Below are positions 9,450 through 20,100 of a DNA stretch of 50,665 nt, in pieces (within the stretch, counting starts at the first letter, position 1; each line of letters starts with the position of its first letter). The DNA comes from Chara braunii (lineage: Eukaryota; Streptophyta; Charophyceae; Charales; Characeae). A program made the translations under genes and the position numbers. Below the pieces are notes generated by a model. That model worked only from the letters and a program-made list of their open reading frames with translations. It was not told the DNA's origin and ran no database searches. The DNA lies in assembly GCA_003427395.1 (NCBI GenBank), contig BFEA01000612.1, forward strand, positions 157,440 through 208,104, read 5' to 3'.

Positions 9450-10215
9450 CGCACATGGCCCACGGGCGTACGGGCGTGCAGCCGAGCGCAGCCCCCCCCG
9501 TGCACTAGGACGCACGGGCGCACGGGCGCGCAGCCCCCCCCGCGCAGCAGGACACATGGGCGCACGTTCGCGCAGCCGCGCGCAACCCCCCCCCGTGCAC
9601 CAGGGCGCACAGGCGCACAGGCGCGCAGCCGCGTGCAACCGCCCCCGCGCACCAGGACGCACGTGTGCACGGGCGTGCAGCCGCGTGCAACCCCCCCCGC
9701 GCACCAGGGCACACGGGAATACGGGCACGCGACCGCGCGCCGCCCCCCCCGCGCACCAGGACGCACGAGCTCATGGGCGTGCAGCCGCGTGCAACCCTCC
9801 CCGCACTAGGGAACACGGGCGCACGGGCGCACAGCCTCGCACGACCCCCGCGCACATCAGCGCGCACGGGCGCATGGGCACGCAGCCTCCTGCGGCCCCC
9901 GCGCACATCAGCGCACACGGGCGCACAGGCGCGCAGCCTCGCGCGGCCCCCGCGCACATCACCTTGCACGGGCGTACGGGCGCACAGCCTCGCGCAGCCC
10001 CCGCGCACATCAGCTCGCACGGGTGCACGGGCGCACGGGCGCGCAGCCTCGCGTGGCCCCCGCGCACATCAACGCGCACGGGCGCACGGGCGAGCAGCCT
10101 CGCGCGGCCCCCTCGCACATCGCCGCACACGGGTACACGGGCGCGCAGCCTCGCGCGGCCCCCACGCACACCGGCGAGTGCGGGTGCACGGACGCGCAAC
10201 CTCGCGCAGCAGCCC
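9450..10215. repeat. 51-bp GC-rich tandem array, about 15 copies
   Basis: The unit is 51 bp (51-52 in the left half), built around CGCACGGGCGCACGGGCGC and CAGCCTCGCGCGGCCCCCG, with CGCACATCAG as a clear phase marker at 9850, 9901, 9952 and onward. The left half (9480-9800) is a diverged subfamily with C runs of 7-9. Because 51 is a multiple of three, open frames persist in several frames on both strands (up to 276 codons at 9433-10263). These are not genes. Composition is far more GC-rich than the rest of the window. Confidence 0.85.
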
Positions 10216-10700
10216 CGGGCACGAAGGGCGCACTCCAAAGGGGCGCATCAAAGGGCACGCTGACGGGGCACTCTAACAGGGCGCATTGAAGGGCGCACCG
10301 AAGGGGCATGAAGGGCGCACGCCAAAGGGGCGCATAGAAGGGCGCACCGAAGGGGCACGAAGGGCGCACTCCAAAGGGGCGCATCAAGGGACGCTGACGG
10401 GGCACTCTAACAGGGTACATTGAAGGGCGTACTGAAGGGGCACGAAGGGCGCACGCCGAAGGGGCACGAAGGGCGCACATCAAAGGGGCGCATAGAAGGG
10501 CGCATCGAAGGGGCACGAAGGGCGCACTCCAAAGGGGCGCATCAAAGGCCACACCGAAGGGGCTCGAAGGGCGCACTCCAAAGGGGCGCGTCAAAGAGGA
10601 TGCCGACGGGGCACTCTAACAGCGCGCATCGAAGAGCACACCGGAGGGGCACACAAGGAAACATCAAAGGGGCGCGTGGAGACATATCGACGGGAGTACG
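10216..10700. repeat. Short-unit tandem array with about 140-bp higher-order repeat
   Basis: Units of roughly 17 bp alternate variants of GAAGGGCGCACNCCAAAGGGGC. A higher-order block beginning AAGGGCGCACTCCAAAGGGG and containing GACGGGGCACTCTAACAG repeats at about 10227, 10368 and, with rearrangement, 10518-10620. It directly abuts the 51-bp array, yet its unit is different. Confidence 0.75.
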
Positions 10701-10864
10701 CAAGGACACACTGGATGGATACACGAACACAGCTACGGGGGACGGGGCCAACTGAGAAGGGACACGAGCACACCAAAGGGATAGAAAGGCACTTCGAAGG
10801 GATACAAAGGCGGATCGGAAGGATACAAAGGCACATCGGAGGGGGACAAGGGCTCGCCAAAGAA

Positions 10865-11125
10865 GGCAGTACTTCGTGAACCGGGTTTTTCGAGGGGGGG
10901 CTCTGCGAATCGGGCTTTCCCAAGAGAAACTTTATGAACCAGGCGTTCCGAAGAGGTACTACATGAAGCGGGCTATCCGAAGAGGTACTTTGTGAACCGG
11001 GCTTTCCCAAGAGATACTTTGTGAACCAGGCGTTCCGAAAAGGTATTACGTGAAGCGGGCTATCCGAAGAGGTACTTTGTGAAGCGGGCCTTCCGAAGAG
11101 GTACTTTGCGAACCGGGTTTCTCAG
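10865..11125. repeat. 29-bp tandem array, about 8 copies
   Basis: The unit is GTACTTTGTGAACCGGGCTT plus TCCGAAGAG, 29 bp in the best copies (10985-11110). Variants alternate AACCGGGC, AACCAGGC and AAGCGGGC. It follows 10700-10865, a transitional stretch of GGCACATCGAAGGG-like fragments. No gene. Confidence 0.7.
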
Positions 11126-12000
11126 GACCGGACCTTCTGAAGGGACACTTTGTGGGTTGGGTCACCCGAAGAGGAAAACACGAGGGATTGGACCTTTGAG
11201 AGGGGTTGCGTACCAAGATCCTGGCCCGGAGCTAGTGGGGCAGGGGCTTGGAGGAGCTACGGTGCATCGCAGATCTCCACAACAGGTGACGGCTGCATAG
11301 CAAGAAGGAATAGTTAAGGTGGACCTCGAGCTTTGGCCTTAGTGAGCACGAGACGCGACCTCAGACACGGAGAGTTCGAGCACGGTTCCTTGGGATCGTC
11401 AGGCACGGTATTGGCGGCATCCGATTGGGAGGAGAATTAAACCCAGACTGTTGACTAGATTCATCGGCACTCAGACCGACTTCCCAGACTCAGGGACGGA
11501 CCTCACGCCTGAGGCCGAAAGCAGTGTTGTGAACCCTATAATTTTGGATTGAATGGAAACGATTGCTTTATTCATGCCAGGACGGTGACTCTTGTACAGC
11601 TCGCGCATTTGTTTTGGGTTTGTCACGGTCTATGTTTGCGTGGATGTGAACTAACGTGGTTTGTGCATGTTACAAGAACCCCGACCAACCCTCCCGTGGG
11701 TGACAGACGCGGCGCGAGGTATAGGGTTCGGGCGACATGCCGGCATACCCCTTCTACCGGTCGACAACGGGCAGGTAGAGGTTCCGATCGGGTAACCGTG
11801 CTATACCCGATGTGAGTCTTGAAGCTTTGCAGGCTTTGTATTTTTGCTCAAGCGTGACGCTTTTCTCATATTCCAAATTTATCGCTTTCCCATGACGCAA
11901 ACGTTTTTTCCCGCAAGGGTGAATTTTATATCTCTTCATTTTTTTATTTTTAGTTTTTCAAATTTTCATACTATTTTCATATGTATGTAACCCCGTGTAT
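11126..12000. other. No recognisable gene
   Basis: A block at 11380-11600 reads smoothly in base composition, but I recognise no protein. From 11870 the sequence turns AT-rich. There is no tRNA, no LTR-like TG...CA pair and no tandem structure. Confidence 0.4.
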
Positions 12001-12008
12001 GTAATATT

Positions 12009-12043
<35 letters not shown>

Positions 12044-12046
12044 GTG
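12009..12046. repeat. (GT)n microsatellite
   Basis: A GT/TG run with one TT interruption, followed by GAGAGAGAG. Translations through it are artefacts. Confidence 0.85.
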
Positions 12047-12287
12047 AAAGAGAGAGAGAGTGTATGTGTGTGCGGCAGACTGAGGGTTGTTGTATTTGCT
12101 GAGGCTATACAGATTGCGTAGGCTGTTGTAGCACCAAATGCATCCATAGCAGCATTAGAGTGACTAGATGTAACAAATGTTGCTTTTGGGGCAGTAGCTG
12201 CAGCACCTGCCACATCTCGAAAAGACAAAAAAAAACATAATAATATTAATAAGATTAAAAGTTACCACGTCAATCCTGTGACGTATA

Positions 12288-12460
12288 GGGGTTGGGAATA
12301 GTTGGGGGCGGTTAAGGACAATTAGGGGCGGTTTGGGACGGTTAAAAAAAAAAAAACATTAGGGGCGATTAGGGACAGTTAGGTACAGTCAGCGGCAGTT
12401 AAGGACAGTTAGGGGCAGTTCAGGATAATTAGGGGCAATTATGGGTGGTTAGAGGAGGGT
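12288..12460. repeat. Tandem array with a 10-bp period
   Basis: Successive decamers such as GTTAGGGGCG, GTTAAGGACA, ATTAGGGGCG, GTTTGGGACG, ATTAGGGACA and GTTAGGTACA keep a strict 10-bp register for about 16 units, broken once by an A run (12343-12356). The tract merges into GGGTGG-rich sequence (12460-12780). Confidence 0.75.
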
Positions 12461-12780
12461 GGACAACGAACATGGGTGGTTACGGGTGGATGCATACAAT
12501 TATGGGTAGGTACGGGTGGTTACAGGTAAAGAAAACTTGGGTAGGGTAGGGTATAGGTGGTTAGCAAACGGTTTGGGTTCAGGTGGTCATGGGTGGTTTT
12601 GAAAAAAATTATTCATGGGTAGGTATGGTCAGTTACATGTTGAAGAGGTCCAGGTATGGTAGGTCTAGGTATAGTTTTTTTTTTTTAACAGCTAGAGATG
12701 GGTACAGGTCCGGTAGACCAGGTATATAGTGGGTATGGGTGGTTGGTTTTCAAAGAGGGTGTGGTTAGGTCAGGTACAGG
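12461..12780. repeat. GGGTGG/GGTA-rich degenerate repeat tract
   Basis: Degenerate units such as TACGGGTGGTTA, ATGGGTAGGTA and GGTACAGGT recur, similar to 8128-8425. The tract ends where the LINE fragment D begins. Confidence 0.5.
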
Positions 12781-13950
12781 TACTCCTAAAAATCCCAGTT
12801 GCGAACTCTGGCGTTGATTCGACTGTTAGTTCGTAAAGTGTTTTAGTGCATCTCTTACCTCTCCCCATTTGAGTTGTCCATGACCATTCCGACAGGTCCA
12901 AGGGTAATTGATGGACCGGGGTGGCAGGTCGGAAGGTTATCCATTGCTGACCTACCTGGAGCACTCCGATTCGAAAAAGTTTATCTTTTGGGTATATTGT
13001 CGTTTTGTTCACGGTGCTCCTCTGGAAGACATTTTCTTTCCCTATTTGAAAACTGCTCACTACTACTGATCCATCAAAATGTATGTAGACTACATTGTTC
13101 ACTTCCCCTTGCCGTTCCCGACTTGCCACCCAATCAGATTCTTGCAAGGTGGGGCCTTTGCATAAGATTCTTCACCAGTCTAAGGGGATAGTTTCCACTC
13201 TCATTTTCAAGGCTTCGTGAGGACGGTGGCAGTATCGCAGTTTTTCTCGTAGTTGGTTTGGGTCAATCCACTTTCCCTTGTCTGTGTCCCATATATCTTT
13301 TATCCTTGTGACCCCTCTCTTCACCCAGCCTTGCCACGGGGAGTCCATACAATGGAGGGTCTGGTCGTTCGAGTCTACCATCCATCTATTGTCAAAGAGA
13401 GGTTGTCGTGCCACCTCCTCTCATCTTTCTAGCGGAGTTTTATCCGGTAGGGGGAGGCTTCTCCATGTATTGAGGAGGTTGGGCTAGAAGGGGTCCTTTG
13501 TCAAGTCAGTCCTTGCTGCTTGTCTAACAGTGGCAGGGTGAGAGTCTCGTTGTTGGGACGCTCTTGGAATTGGCCATCCTCTGTTTTTCAACCACATTAG
13601 TGGGTCACTTTCTTTTTTTGTTTGTGGGGCTAATCTAAAAATTTGCTCCGGGACTAGCCCTTGCCAAGGGGATTCGGGATTGAAGATCAGGCGTTTGATC
13701 CACTGTATTGCCAGTGCTTTAGTCTGAGTGTGTGGGTCAATGATGTCAAGGCCTCCTTTTGTTTTTGGCTGGATAATGGAGTGTCATACCACACGAATGA
13801 TCACATTTTGTTTGTCATGGTCGCCTCTCCATGAAAAGACAGCTATTTGACATTGTAGGGGACGTAAAGTTTTTTTATCTAGTGCCCAGATTGCTGATTT
13901 GTACCACAATGAGGCCAAAACCATATTGTTGATTATGAGAGAGCACCCTC
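12781..13950 (-). mobile_element. LINE copy D: internal-to-C-terminal ORF2 fragment
   Basis: Minus-strand frames read in order WYKSAIWALDKK and VFSWRGDHDKQN, then a GGLDIIDPHTQTKALAIQWI-like segment. Next come QGWVKRGVTRIKDIWDTDKG (13172-13414) and LDLSEWSWTTQMGRGKRC (12770-13147). This is the region between RT and zf-RVT in plant LINEs (compare GGLGIVDPGRQNLALLGKWV near 46.0-46.2 kb). Stops and frameshifts occur between blocks (13147/13172, near 13500). It has neither RT, finger nor tail, so both ends are truncated. Confidence 0.75.
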
Positions 13951-14009
13951 CCTCTGATGCACTGCTGCCTTCTTTTGTGACGAGTTGGTGCAAGTCCGAC
14001 GGAAATGTC

Positions 14010-15062
14010 TGTGATTAGCCATTTTTGTCATTGTTTGTTGTTCTCGTACCTTCTTGTTGGCGGGAGTTCTCCCTTCACTCTGCTAAACCCTAACCCTGCC
14101 TCTATTTTTCCTTTGCCAAACCTCTCCCTCCCCTCTGGATGTCGGGCAGTATAGTGCTATAAACCGTGCTCTAACCCAACCAATCTAGTATAGAGCTTTA
14201 ACCTGTGCTGTAACGCAACCTGTCTTATAATGCTCTGACATAACTGAGGGGTCGTAGAGGTTTGCAGGTTGGGTGACAGACTCGGAGTGTAGTGTTTTAA
14301 CCTGTCTAGTAACATTTTACAATTCTGCAATTTCGCTTGCCTTCGGAGTGTGGTGCTTACAATCCTCTAGTTGCACCTACAATCAAGCCTTCTCCATCCC
14401 TGCCTGTCGAGGAACAGACACCGCAGCCAGAGGTACACTCTCCCATGAACGCTTGCCTTGCCTTGTTTTGCCAGCTTGCTGCTTGACTTCACTGTTGTCT
14501 GCCTGTGTGCCTCTCTTCGCCCGTTGCTCCTCTATTCACTCACAACAGGGTTTTCTTTCACTTTGCTAAACCCTAACCCTCCCTCCAGTTTTCTCAAAGC
14601 AGACTTGAGGGTCCAGCGTTGTGATTAGAGTTCTGCCTTCACTTTGCTAAACCTTAACCTTCTGTCCATTTTTCTTCTGTCAAACCTCCCTCCCTTCTGT
14701 CTGTCGAGCAGTCTAGTGCCAAAACCGGTGGTCTAACCCAACCAGTCTAGTATGTGTCATTAATGCGTGGACTATCCCCAATGGCATTGTTTGTCATATC
14801 CTCTAGCTGCACCTACAATCAAGCCTTTGCTTTATTGTTGATTTGTTGTATTGTTTCTCTGCCCACCTGGTGCCCACCTTCCCTCTGCTGCACTGTTGCC
14901 TTCTTTTATGACAATTGGTGCAAATCGGACAAAACAGTCTGTCGCTAGCCATTTTTGTCATTGTTTGTTGTTTTTGTACCTTGTGTTGGCGGGAGTTCTC
15001 CCTTCACTTGGCTAAACCCTAACCCTACCTCTATTTTTCCTCTGCCCAACCTTTCTCTCCCT
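14010..15062. repeat. Dispersed repeat R1, copy 2, with internal duplication
   Basis: 14190-14935 matches 6175-6850. In addition, 14010-14150 and 14938-15062 are direct copies of each other (GCCATTTTTGTCATTGTTTG, GGCGGGAGTTCTCCCTTCAC, CTAAACCCTAACCCT), so the unit is about 0.93 kb and begins a second tandem copy. The CCCTAACCCT stretches resemble telomeric sequence only over 10-13 bases. Confidence 0.6.
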
Positions 15063-15067
15063 TCTGG

Positions 15068-15716
15068 TTGTTTACGGTGGTACGGCACAGCGAAGCACCG
15101 TCGTCTTTTTGAGGTGGTACGGCACGGCGAAGCGCTGCCTTTTTTTTTTGCGGTGGTACGACACGGCGAAGCGCTGCTGTTTTTTTGCGGTGGTACTGCA
15201 CGGCGAAGCACTGCCGTCTTTTTTTTGCGGTGGTACAACACAGCGAAGCGCTGCCGTTTTTTTTACGATGCTACGACACGGTGAAGCTTGCCATTTTTTT
15301 TACAGTGGTACGGGACGGCGAAGCGCTGTCATCTTTTTTGCGGTGGTACGACACAGCGAAGCGCCGCCGTCTTTTTGCGGTGGTAAAACACGGCGAAGCG
15401 CTGCCGTTTTTTTTGCGGTGGTACGGCACAGTGAAGCGCCGCCGTCTTTTTGCGGTGGTACAGCACGACGAAGCGCTGCCTTTTTTTTTGCAGTGGTACA
15501 GCACGACAAAGCGCAGCCGTTTGTTTGCAGTGGTACTGCACGGCGAAGCGATGCCATTTTTTTTGCAGTGGTACGGCACGACGAAGCGCTGCCGTTTTGT
15601 TTTTTACGGTGGTACGGCACAGCAAAGCGCCGCCGTCTTTTTGCGGTGGTACGGCACGGCGCTGCCGTTGTTTTACGGTGGTACGACACGAGGAAGCGCC
15701 GCCGTCTTTTTACGTG
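15068..15716. repeat. 37-bp hairpin minisatellite, about 17 copies
   Basis: The unit is CGGTGGTACGGCACGGCGAA, then GCGCTGCCGT, then a T run of variable length (5-9), giving a period of 36-40 bp. Each unit can fold: CGGCA pairs with TGCCG, and GCG pairs with CGC around an AAG loop. Length variation is almost confined to the T run. Frames across the array encode WYGTAKRC-like repeats and are not genes. Related monomers occur inverted at 38425-38510, and diverged ones at 25160-25380. Confidence 0.85.
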
Positions 15717-16074
15717 CAAGAATTTTTTTTCAACTAAGAGAAGGTTATAAGACTGTAAGTCATTCCCGACAGATTGACAAAAAACATAGCTCAAACAAAA
15801 CAACCTTTAAGAAATGCAAGGTGAACTCAAAAAATGTTAGAAAAAATGATTTCAGTGAATACTCATTTATAGCTGAGTAAGGACGTCGCCCAACCGGGCC
15901 TGCCCAGTCGGGCTAGACCTGACCGGTTGGGCCCGGAGGGGCCGTCCGGGTAAACTGGCCGGGCCAAAAAAATGCCCAGAAATATATATATAAATCGTGG
16001 TTGGCTAAGAATTTGAAGATGTTTCCCACGCATGACATGTGCCCGGGTAAACTGGCCAAGCCAAAAAAAACCCA
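15717..16074. other. AT-rich spacer with small dispersed repeats
   Basis: GGGTAAACTGGCC followed by an A run occurs twice (15947 and 16044). The stretch ATCGTGGTTGGCTAAGAATT (15993-16012) recurs in inverted orientation at about 17717-17736. No gene. Confidence 0.4.
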
Positions 16075-16258
16075 AAAATAATATAGATTTTTTTTAATTC
16101 CAAACTGTTAGGTAAAAGTCCTAAAGCGCTTTGTTTAACTCTCAATGCAATTTTTTACCCGCGAAAGCAATGTCGTACTCCTGAATCATCAAAACTGATA
16201 GGTTGGTACCCTAAAATAATTTGTCGCACCCGCAAAGTAAATTTCAAACCCCCCCGTA
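16075..16258. repeat. Dispersed fragment of the 1-kb satellite
   Basis: This stretch aligns closely with 29655-29830: TCCAAACTGTTAGGT, AAAGTCCTAAAGCGCTTTG, CATCAAAACTGATAGGTTGG and TACCCTAAAATAATTTGTCG occur in the same order and spacing. It shows that the satellite also exists as isolated pieces about 11.5 kb away from the main array. Confidence 0.8.
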
Positions 16259-16372
16259 TGAGATGCGTCGTATATATATTGAAACACGGGTTGTTCTGCG
16301 CTCAGCGAGAGGACCCCGAATTTGCAATAAAATTTTGGTTTTGGGGAGGGGGGCGGGGGGGTTCGTCTGGGT

Positions 16373-16537
16373 NNNNNNNNNNNNNNNNNNNNNNNNNNNN
16401 NNNNNNNNNNNNNNNNNNNNNNNNNNNNNNNNNNNNNNNNNNNNNNNNNNNNNNNNNNNNNNNNNNNNNNNNNNNNNNNNNNNNNNNNNNNNNNNNNNNN
16501 NNNNNNNNNNNNNNNNNNNNNNNNNNNNNNNNNNNNN
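16373..16537. other. Assembly gap (165 N)
   Basis: The run of N ends exactly where an (AG)n microsatellite begins, so the gap is probably a scaffolding gap at unresolved simple repeat. A single N also stands at 38934. Confidence 0.99.

Positions 16538-16605
<68 letters not shown>
16538..16605. repeat. (AG)n microsatellite
   Basis: An uninterrupted AG run of 34 dinucleotides adjoins the gap; its true length is unknown. Confidence 0.95.
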
Positions 16606-16609
<4 letters not shown>

Positions 16610-16741
16610 TCCCCTTAACACGGCTCACACGACCCATGCAGGCTACCTAAAGGTTCCTCTCAGCCATGTAGCGCAGACCCCCCCACCAAAATCGACGCAG
16701 GCAGTGAATATGAAGTAGAGCACGAGTTGGCTGAATATATA

Positions 16742-16810
16742 CTCAAGATTCGAATCCAGGTCTGTATTTTAGCAGTTATGGGTTGCTCACGGAGTTAGGC
16801 TCTGTTGGTC
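16742..16810 (-). mobile_element. Possible tRNA-derived SINE head
   Basis: On the minus strand GGATTCGAATC (complement of 16747-16757) is a near-perfect Pol III B-box. About 40-45 nt upstream lies TAACTCCGTGAGCAA, a weak A-box resemblance. A cloverleaf is not convincing. The B-box alone could be chance. Confidence 0.3.
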
Positions 16811-17164
16811 TCTGCACCTGACTTTTAGGGTTTGGCTGCATTACTTACGAAATGTGCAAAATTAGAATGAATCTTCTGCAGAACGTGGAATAATACGCCA
16901 CCATATGTTTTGTCTTTTATGCATTTGGTGAGTAAAGGCCCTTAGGGCCACTGCACGTATTCCTAAGAAAAGAAAAACGAGAAAAGAAAAAAAAAGCGAG
17001 AAAAAAAAGAAATAATTCCTTAGGGTCACTGCATATATATTCTCTGCCCACCCTCACGGAGTACAAGTATTTCTGCATGACGTCGGGTCCTAGCTAATAT
17101 GTTGTAGGGATCCTTCCGAAAAGAGGCTGGACACAACTAGGACGTTTTTATTTTTCTACTTTTT

Positions 17165-17319
17165 TAATGCGCCGCATCACTTCTGCATGCGTGCAAGCGC
17201 GTGCGGAACCCCCCACGCATGAGATGCGCCGCAAGTATGATTCGAACACATCTCTCTCTTTTTTTTTCTCTCTCTCTTACACACACCGTGACACACACAC
17301 ACACACACACATACACACA

Positions 17320-17368
<49 letters not shown>

Positions 17369-17390
17369 ACGCACACACACACACACAAAG
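17165..17390. repeat. (AC)n microsatellite and GCATGAGATGCGCCGC flank
   Basis: An AC run with few interruptions spans 17277-17387. The left flank GCATGAGATGCGCCGCA (17216-17232) recurs diverged at 16257-16270, so both sites may carry the same short dispersed element. No gene. Confidence 0.8.
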
Positions 17391-18500
17391 GTCCGAAAAG
17401 GGGTCCGAAATCCCCCGACAGGTGAGTGCGCTAGGGGGGCCCGGTCCCCAACCGGATGCCCTGCCCAGCAAGGCTGCCCGAGACCTCCCCCTGGCCGCTG
17501 CCGATCACTCGGGCGGCCTGGATTCCACTCAGATTTATAGAACTATAAGTCGTTTTCAGTAGTTCGGTAGAAACCAAGCTCTGCAAAAACTAGTTTATAG
17601 AACTATAAATTAATATTAATTAATTGTTAAGTTAACTGTAAAACCCTTATAAAAAAATATATGTTATGTAAAAAAAAAATTCGAACCACTTTTGCATGGG
17701 AAACATCTTTAAATTCTTAGCCAACCACGATTAAAAATTAAAAAATTAAAAAATATTTTAATAAAAAAAACTAAAAACAATATATTCATCGATAAATGAG
17801 AGAACATATCCAAGTGAATATATTCATGAACAGAAGTATGTGTGCGTGTTTGGAAAACCCCCGAATAGGTTCGTCGTGTTACGTACCTTATAGAACTATA
17901 AATATAATTTTTTAAGATAAACAAAAAATGGGGATATTTTGATTTTTGAACAAACAGTGGTTTGCAAGGTAGTGATTTTTTGTAAAAAAACTTGCTTCTC
18001 TCCTCACCACTTTCAGTGGTTCTGAAAAAAACTTTTATATTCCTTTTTTGCAGTTAATTTACTTTACATAAAATGTTGTTCATGTAGGAGGTTTGAGAAA
18101 TGGACTACCAGAATCTTTAAAAAAATTTGTGCAAACCTAACATTTTTTAGTTTTGTTTTTCACAAATCTTATGTTAACAAAGGAAATTTGAAATTACTTG
18201 GAAGTTGTGTAATTGCTGCACAATGCATTTTGAGTTTTCCCAAAAGATACAAAGGTTGTCATTCTTTGATAAAGCAAAATTTCAAAATTTAAGAGTTTTT
18301 TCGACACTTAAAATCCGGGTTGCATCATCGGCTAGTAGTTTCGGCTTTCGAAGTCGTTTAGTGTTTGGTCCCTTGCAGTGTTTTCGACCAAATTATTTTT
18401 CGCCGCTCTCTTTACTCACTTTTCCTGGCTGAATCCATCTAAACTAACAGGGCTTAAAACTCGCAATTTTTAAAATTTGCAAACCTTTCGTTCAAACCCA
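17391..18500. other. AT-rich spacer with three TATAG-NN-CTATA palindromes
   Basis: No coding sequence is recognisable. The palindrome TATAGAACTATA occurs three times, at 17536-17547, 17596-17607 and 17889-17900. Confidence 0.6.
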
Positions 18501-18715
18501 ACATTTTCTTTTTTTTGGGTTTTTACGAATCATCTGTTTGATGTGTTGCACCACATTCACCTCTCTGCTCTCCGCTCGCCCTCCCGTCGTTGCAGCGGTC
18601 CCTCGACCAGTGTCGGTAACTCTAACGAGTGACCCGCCTACTCCGTCGTTATTTACAGGATACCCCGACTGCTGCACCCTGATGAAGGTCGATCGCCCTC
18701 CCTCGCAACTGACAG

Positions 18716-19036
18716 ATGGCTCCCCTTGAGATCGGTTGGAAGGATTCACCAGCAAAGTTCTGGATGTGGTCGCTTGACCCCCAAATGATAGCTGCAAGTC
18801 GAGAGGCGGTCTCATGCCCTGCCGCTATCCATGCATTAGGAGAGATATCATGGGTCCCTGCCGCTGTCCATGCATCAGGAGAGAAGTTATGGGTCCCTGC
18901 CGCTGACGAAGCTCCGGCTGTTCCATGTCACAATCGGAGAAGGACTGCGTCAATCTGTACTCGAGGGGGACGGAAGATGATGACTCAGGCAGCGGTTGCT
19001 GCCACGACGACAGGTGCTCGTACAGTGCAGGTTTGA
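18716..19036 (+). CDS. Doubtful 106-codon ORF with a 39-bp internal repeat
   Basis: The frame contains 2.3 copies of a 39-bp (13-codon) repeat at about 18816-18906, reading PAAIHALGEISWV, then PAAVHASGEKLWV, then PAADEAP. Because 39 is a multiple of three, repetition alone keeps the frame open. I recognise no domain, signal peptide or membrane segment. It could be an exon or just a minisatellite. Confidence 0.2.
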   Translation: MAPLEIGWKDSPAKFWMWSLDPQMIAASREAVSCPAAIHALGEISWVPAAVHASGEKLWVPAADEAPAVPCHNRRRTASICTRGGRKMMTQAAVAATTTGARTVQV

Positions 19037-19093
19037 AACGAGGTATGGGGGACGGTAGCTGGTCTCCCCTAACCCCCACTCCCCACCCCCCCC

Positions 19094-19549
19094 ATGTCAT
19101 GGAAGAACTGCTATCGCCCTTCATCGCTTGCCATGCCTCCCTTTTGGACGTTTTGCTTGACCACTTTTGTCATTTTTCGCCTCCGTGGCAAACAACGGAC
19201 CCGCAACAATGAGCAAAAGTGCACGAGGACGAGGACGAGGAGGACGACTAGGACGAGACAGAGTAACGTCAACTTCCTGACGTGGTCAGCCATGCAAGTG
19301 CTTGCAGAGCAAAGTGGAAGGCAGTGTCGGCAGTGTGGCTCTGGAAAAATTGTGGGTTGGCACACATGCTCCTGCCTGATTTTCAATTGTCTTGTTGTAC
19401 ACACGACACCACTCACGTTCTTGCATGTAACCCAACAGACCACCACCCACCCCTTCCCAACCCCGGCCCTTCCCCTCCCTCTGCACGAACGTTTGAATTT
19501 TGAAAACGGTGACCTCGCAACGGACTTGAGTGGCATGGCAACAACCTGA
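19094..19549 (+). CDS. Doubtful ORF with a cysteine cluster
   Basis: Codons read TWSAMQVLAEQSGRQCRQCG and then KIVGWHTCSC with a following cysteine and histidine, a C-x2-C...W-x2-C-x-C...H arrangement. This recalls the cysteine clusters preceding the body of KDZ/Zisupton-type transposases, but no DDE core follows within the window. Upstream codons are low-complexity RTRTRRTTRT. It may be a short relic of such an element, or chance. Confidence 0.2.
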   Translation: MSWKNCYRPSSLAMPPFWTFCLTTFVIFRLRGKQRTRNNEQKCTRTRTRRTTRTRQSNVNFLTWSAMQVLAEQSGRQCRQCGSGKIVGWHTCSCLIFNCLVVHTTPLTFLHVTQQTTTHPFPTPALPLPLHERLNFENGDLATDLSGMATT

Positions 19550-19739
19550 ACCGCCAGGGGTACAGCAGATGGGACAACGACCTAGAATGATCACGGTACC
19601 ATTGCTTCCCCGACCACTAGCAAAGAATTGTATGATGTTCTCTGAGTGGCCGCCAACACAAACCAGCAATGATCCAGGAACAAAGGAAAATGTGCAGAAA
19701 GCGAAAAAATAAAATAAAATACCCGGTTTCCGCGGATGT

Positions 19740-20100
19740 CCAGAGGGTGCTCTTGAACTCACCTCCGAGAGGTGACTTGAATTCAAGGGCGATTTTGGTT
19801 GTGTCGCCCTTGGCTTCCAAGGGCGCACCCTTGGGACGCAAAAAAGTGAAAACAAAGCGGGTCACTCTAAGTAGGGGGTGGAAGGATGATTTTTTGGTTC
19901 GCTCTTGAACTCAAGTGGTGTGGAACGAAGGCCCTTACTGAAGGTAGACCCTGTGTGTTTTTCCCTTCTTTTTCTATTTTCTTTGTTTTTCCCTTTTTTT
20001 TTTTTTTTTTTTTTTTTTTAACTACGCTATGTCTCATCTCAAATCTTTCTTCATCTTTCATCATCTTTCAAATTCTTCCAATTCACCTTCACTAACTACC
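19740..20100. other. Hairpin-rich stretch and T run, no gene
   Basis: TCACCTC/GAGGTGA (about 19758-19774), AAGGGCGA/TCGCCCTT (19786-19813) and CCCTTGG/CCAAGGG (19808-19826) can form successive short stems. A 27-base T run lies at 19993-20019 after pyrimidine-rich sequence. No coding region is seen. Confidence 0.5.

Noticed and set aside
9433-10263. 276-codon open frame and its opposite-strand partners
   Set aside because: Produced by the 51-bp period; several frames are open on both strands and no domain is present.
9450-11125. CRISPR-like arrays
   Set aside because: Units are contiguous or only slightly varied with no unique spacers, and the context is eukaryotic.
14041-15030. CTAAACCCTAACCCT as interstitial telomere
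   Set aside because: Only one to two repeat units at each spot, embedded in repeat R1 with CCCTCCCTCC following; no run of TTTAGGG units.
15109-15880. 200-codon frames in the 15-kb array (WYGTAKRC repeats)
   Set aside because: Minisatellite translation; frames shift with T-run length.
17164-17562. Cys-Val or His-Thr repeat ORFs
   Set aside because: Translations of the (AC)n microsatellite; the same applies at 37174-37422.
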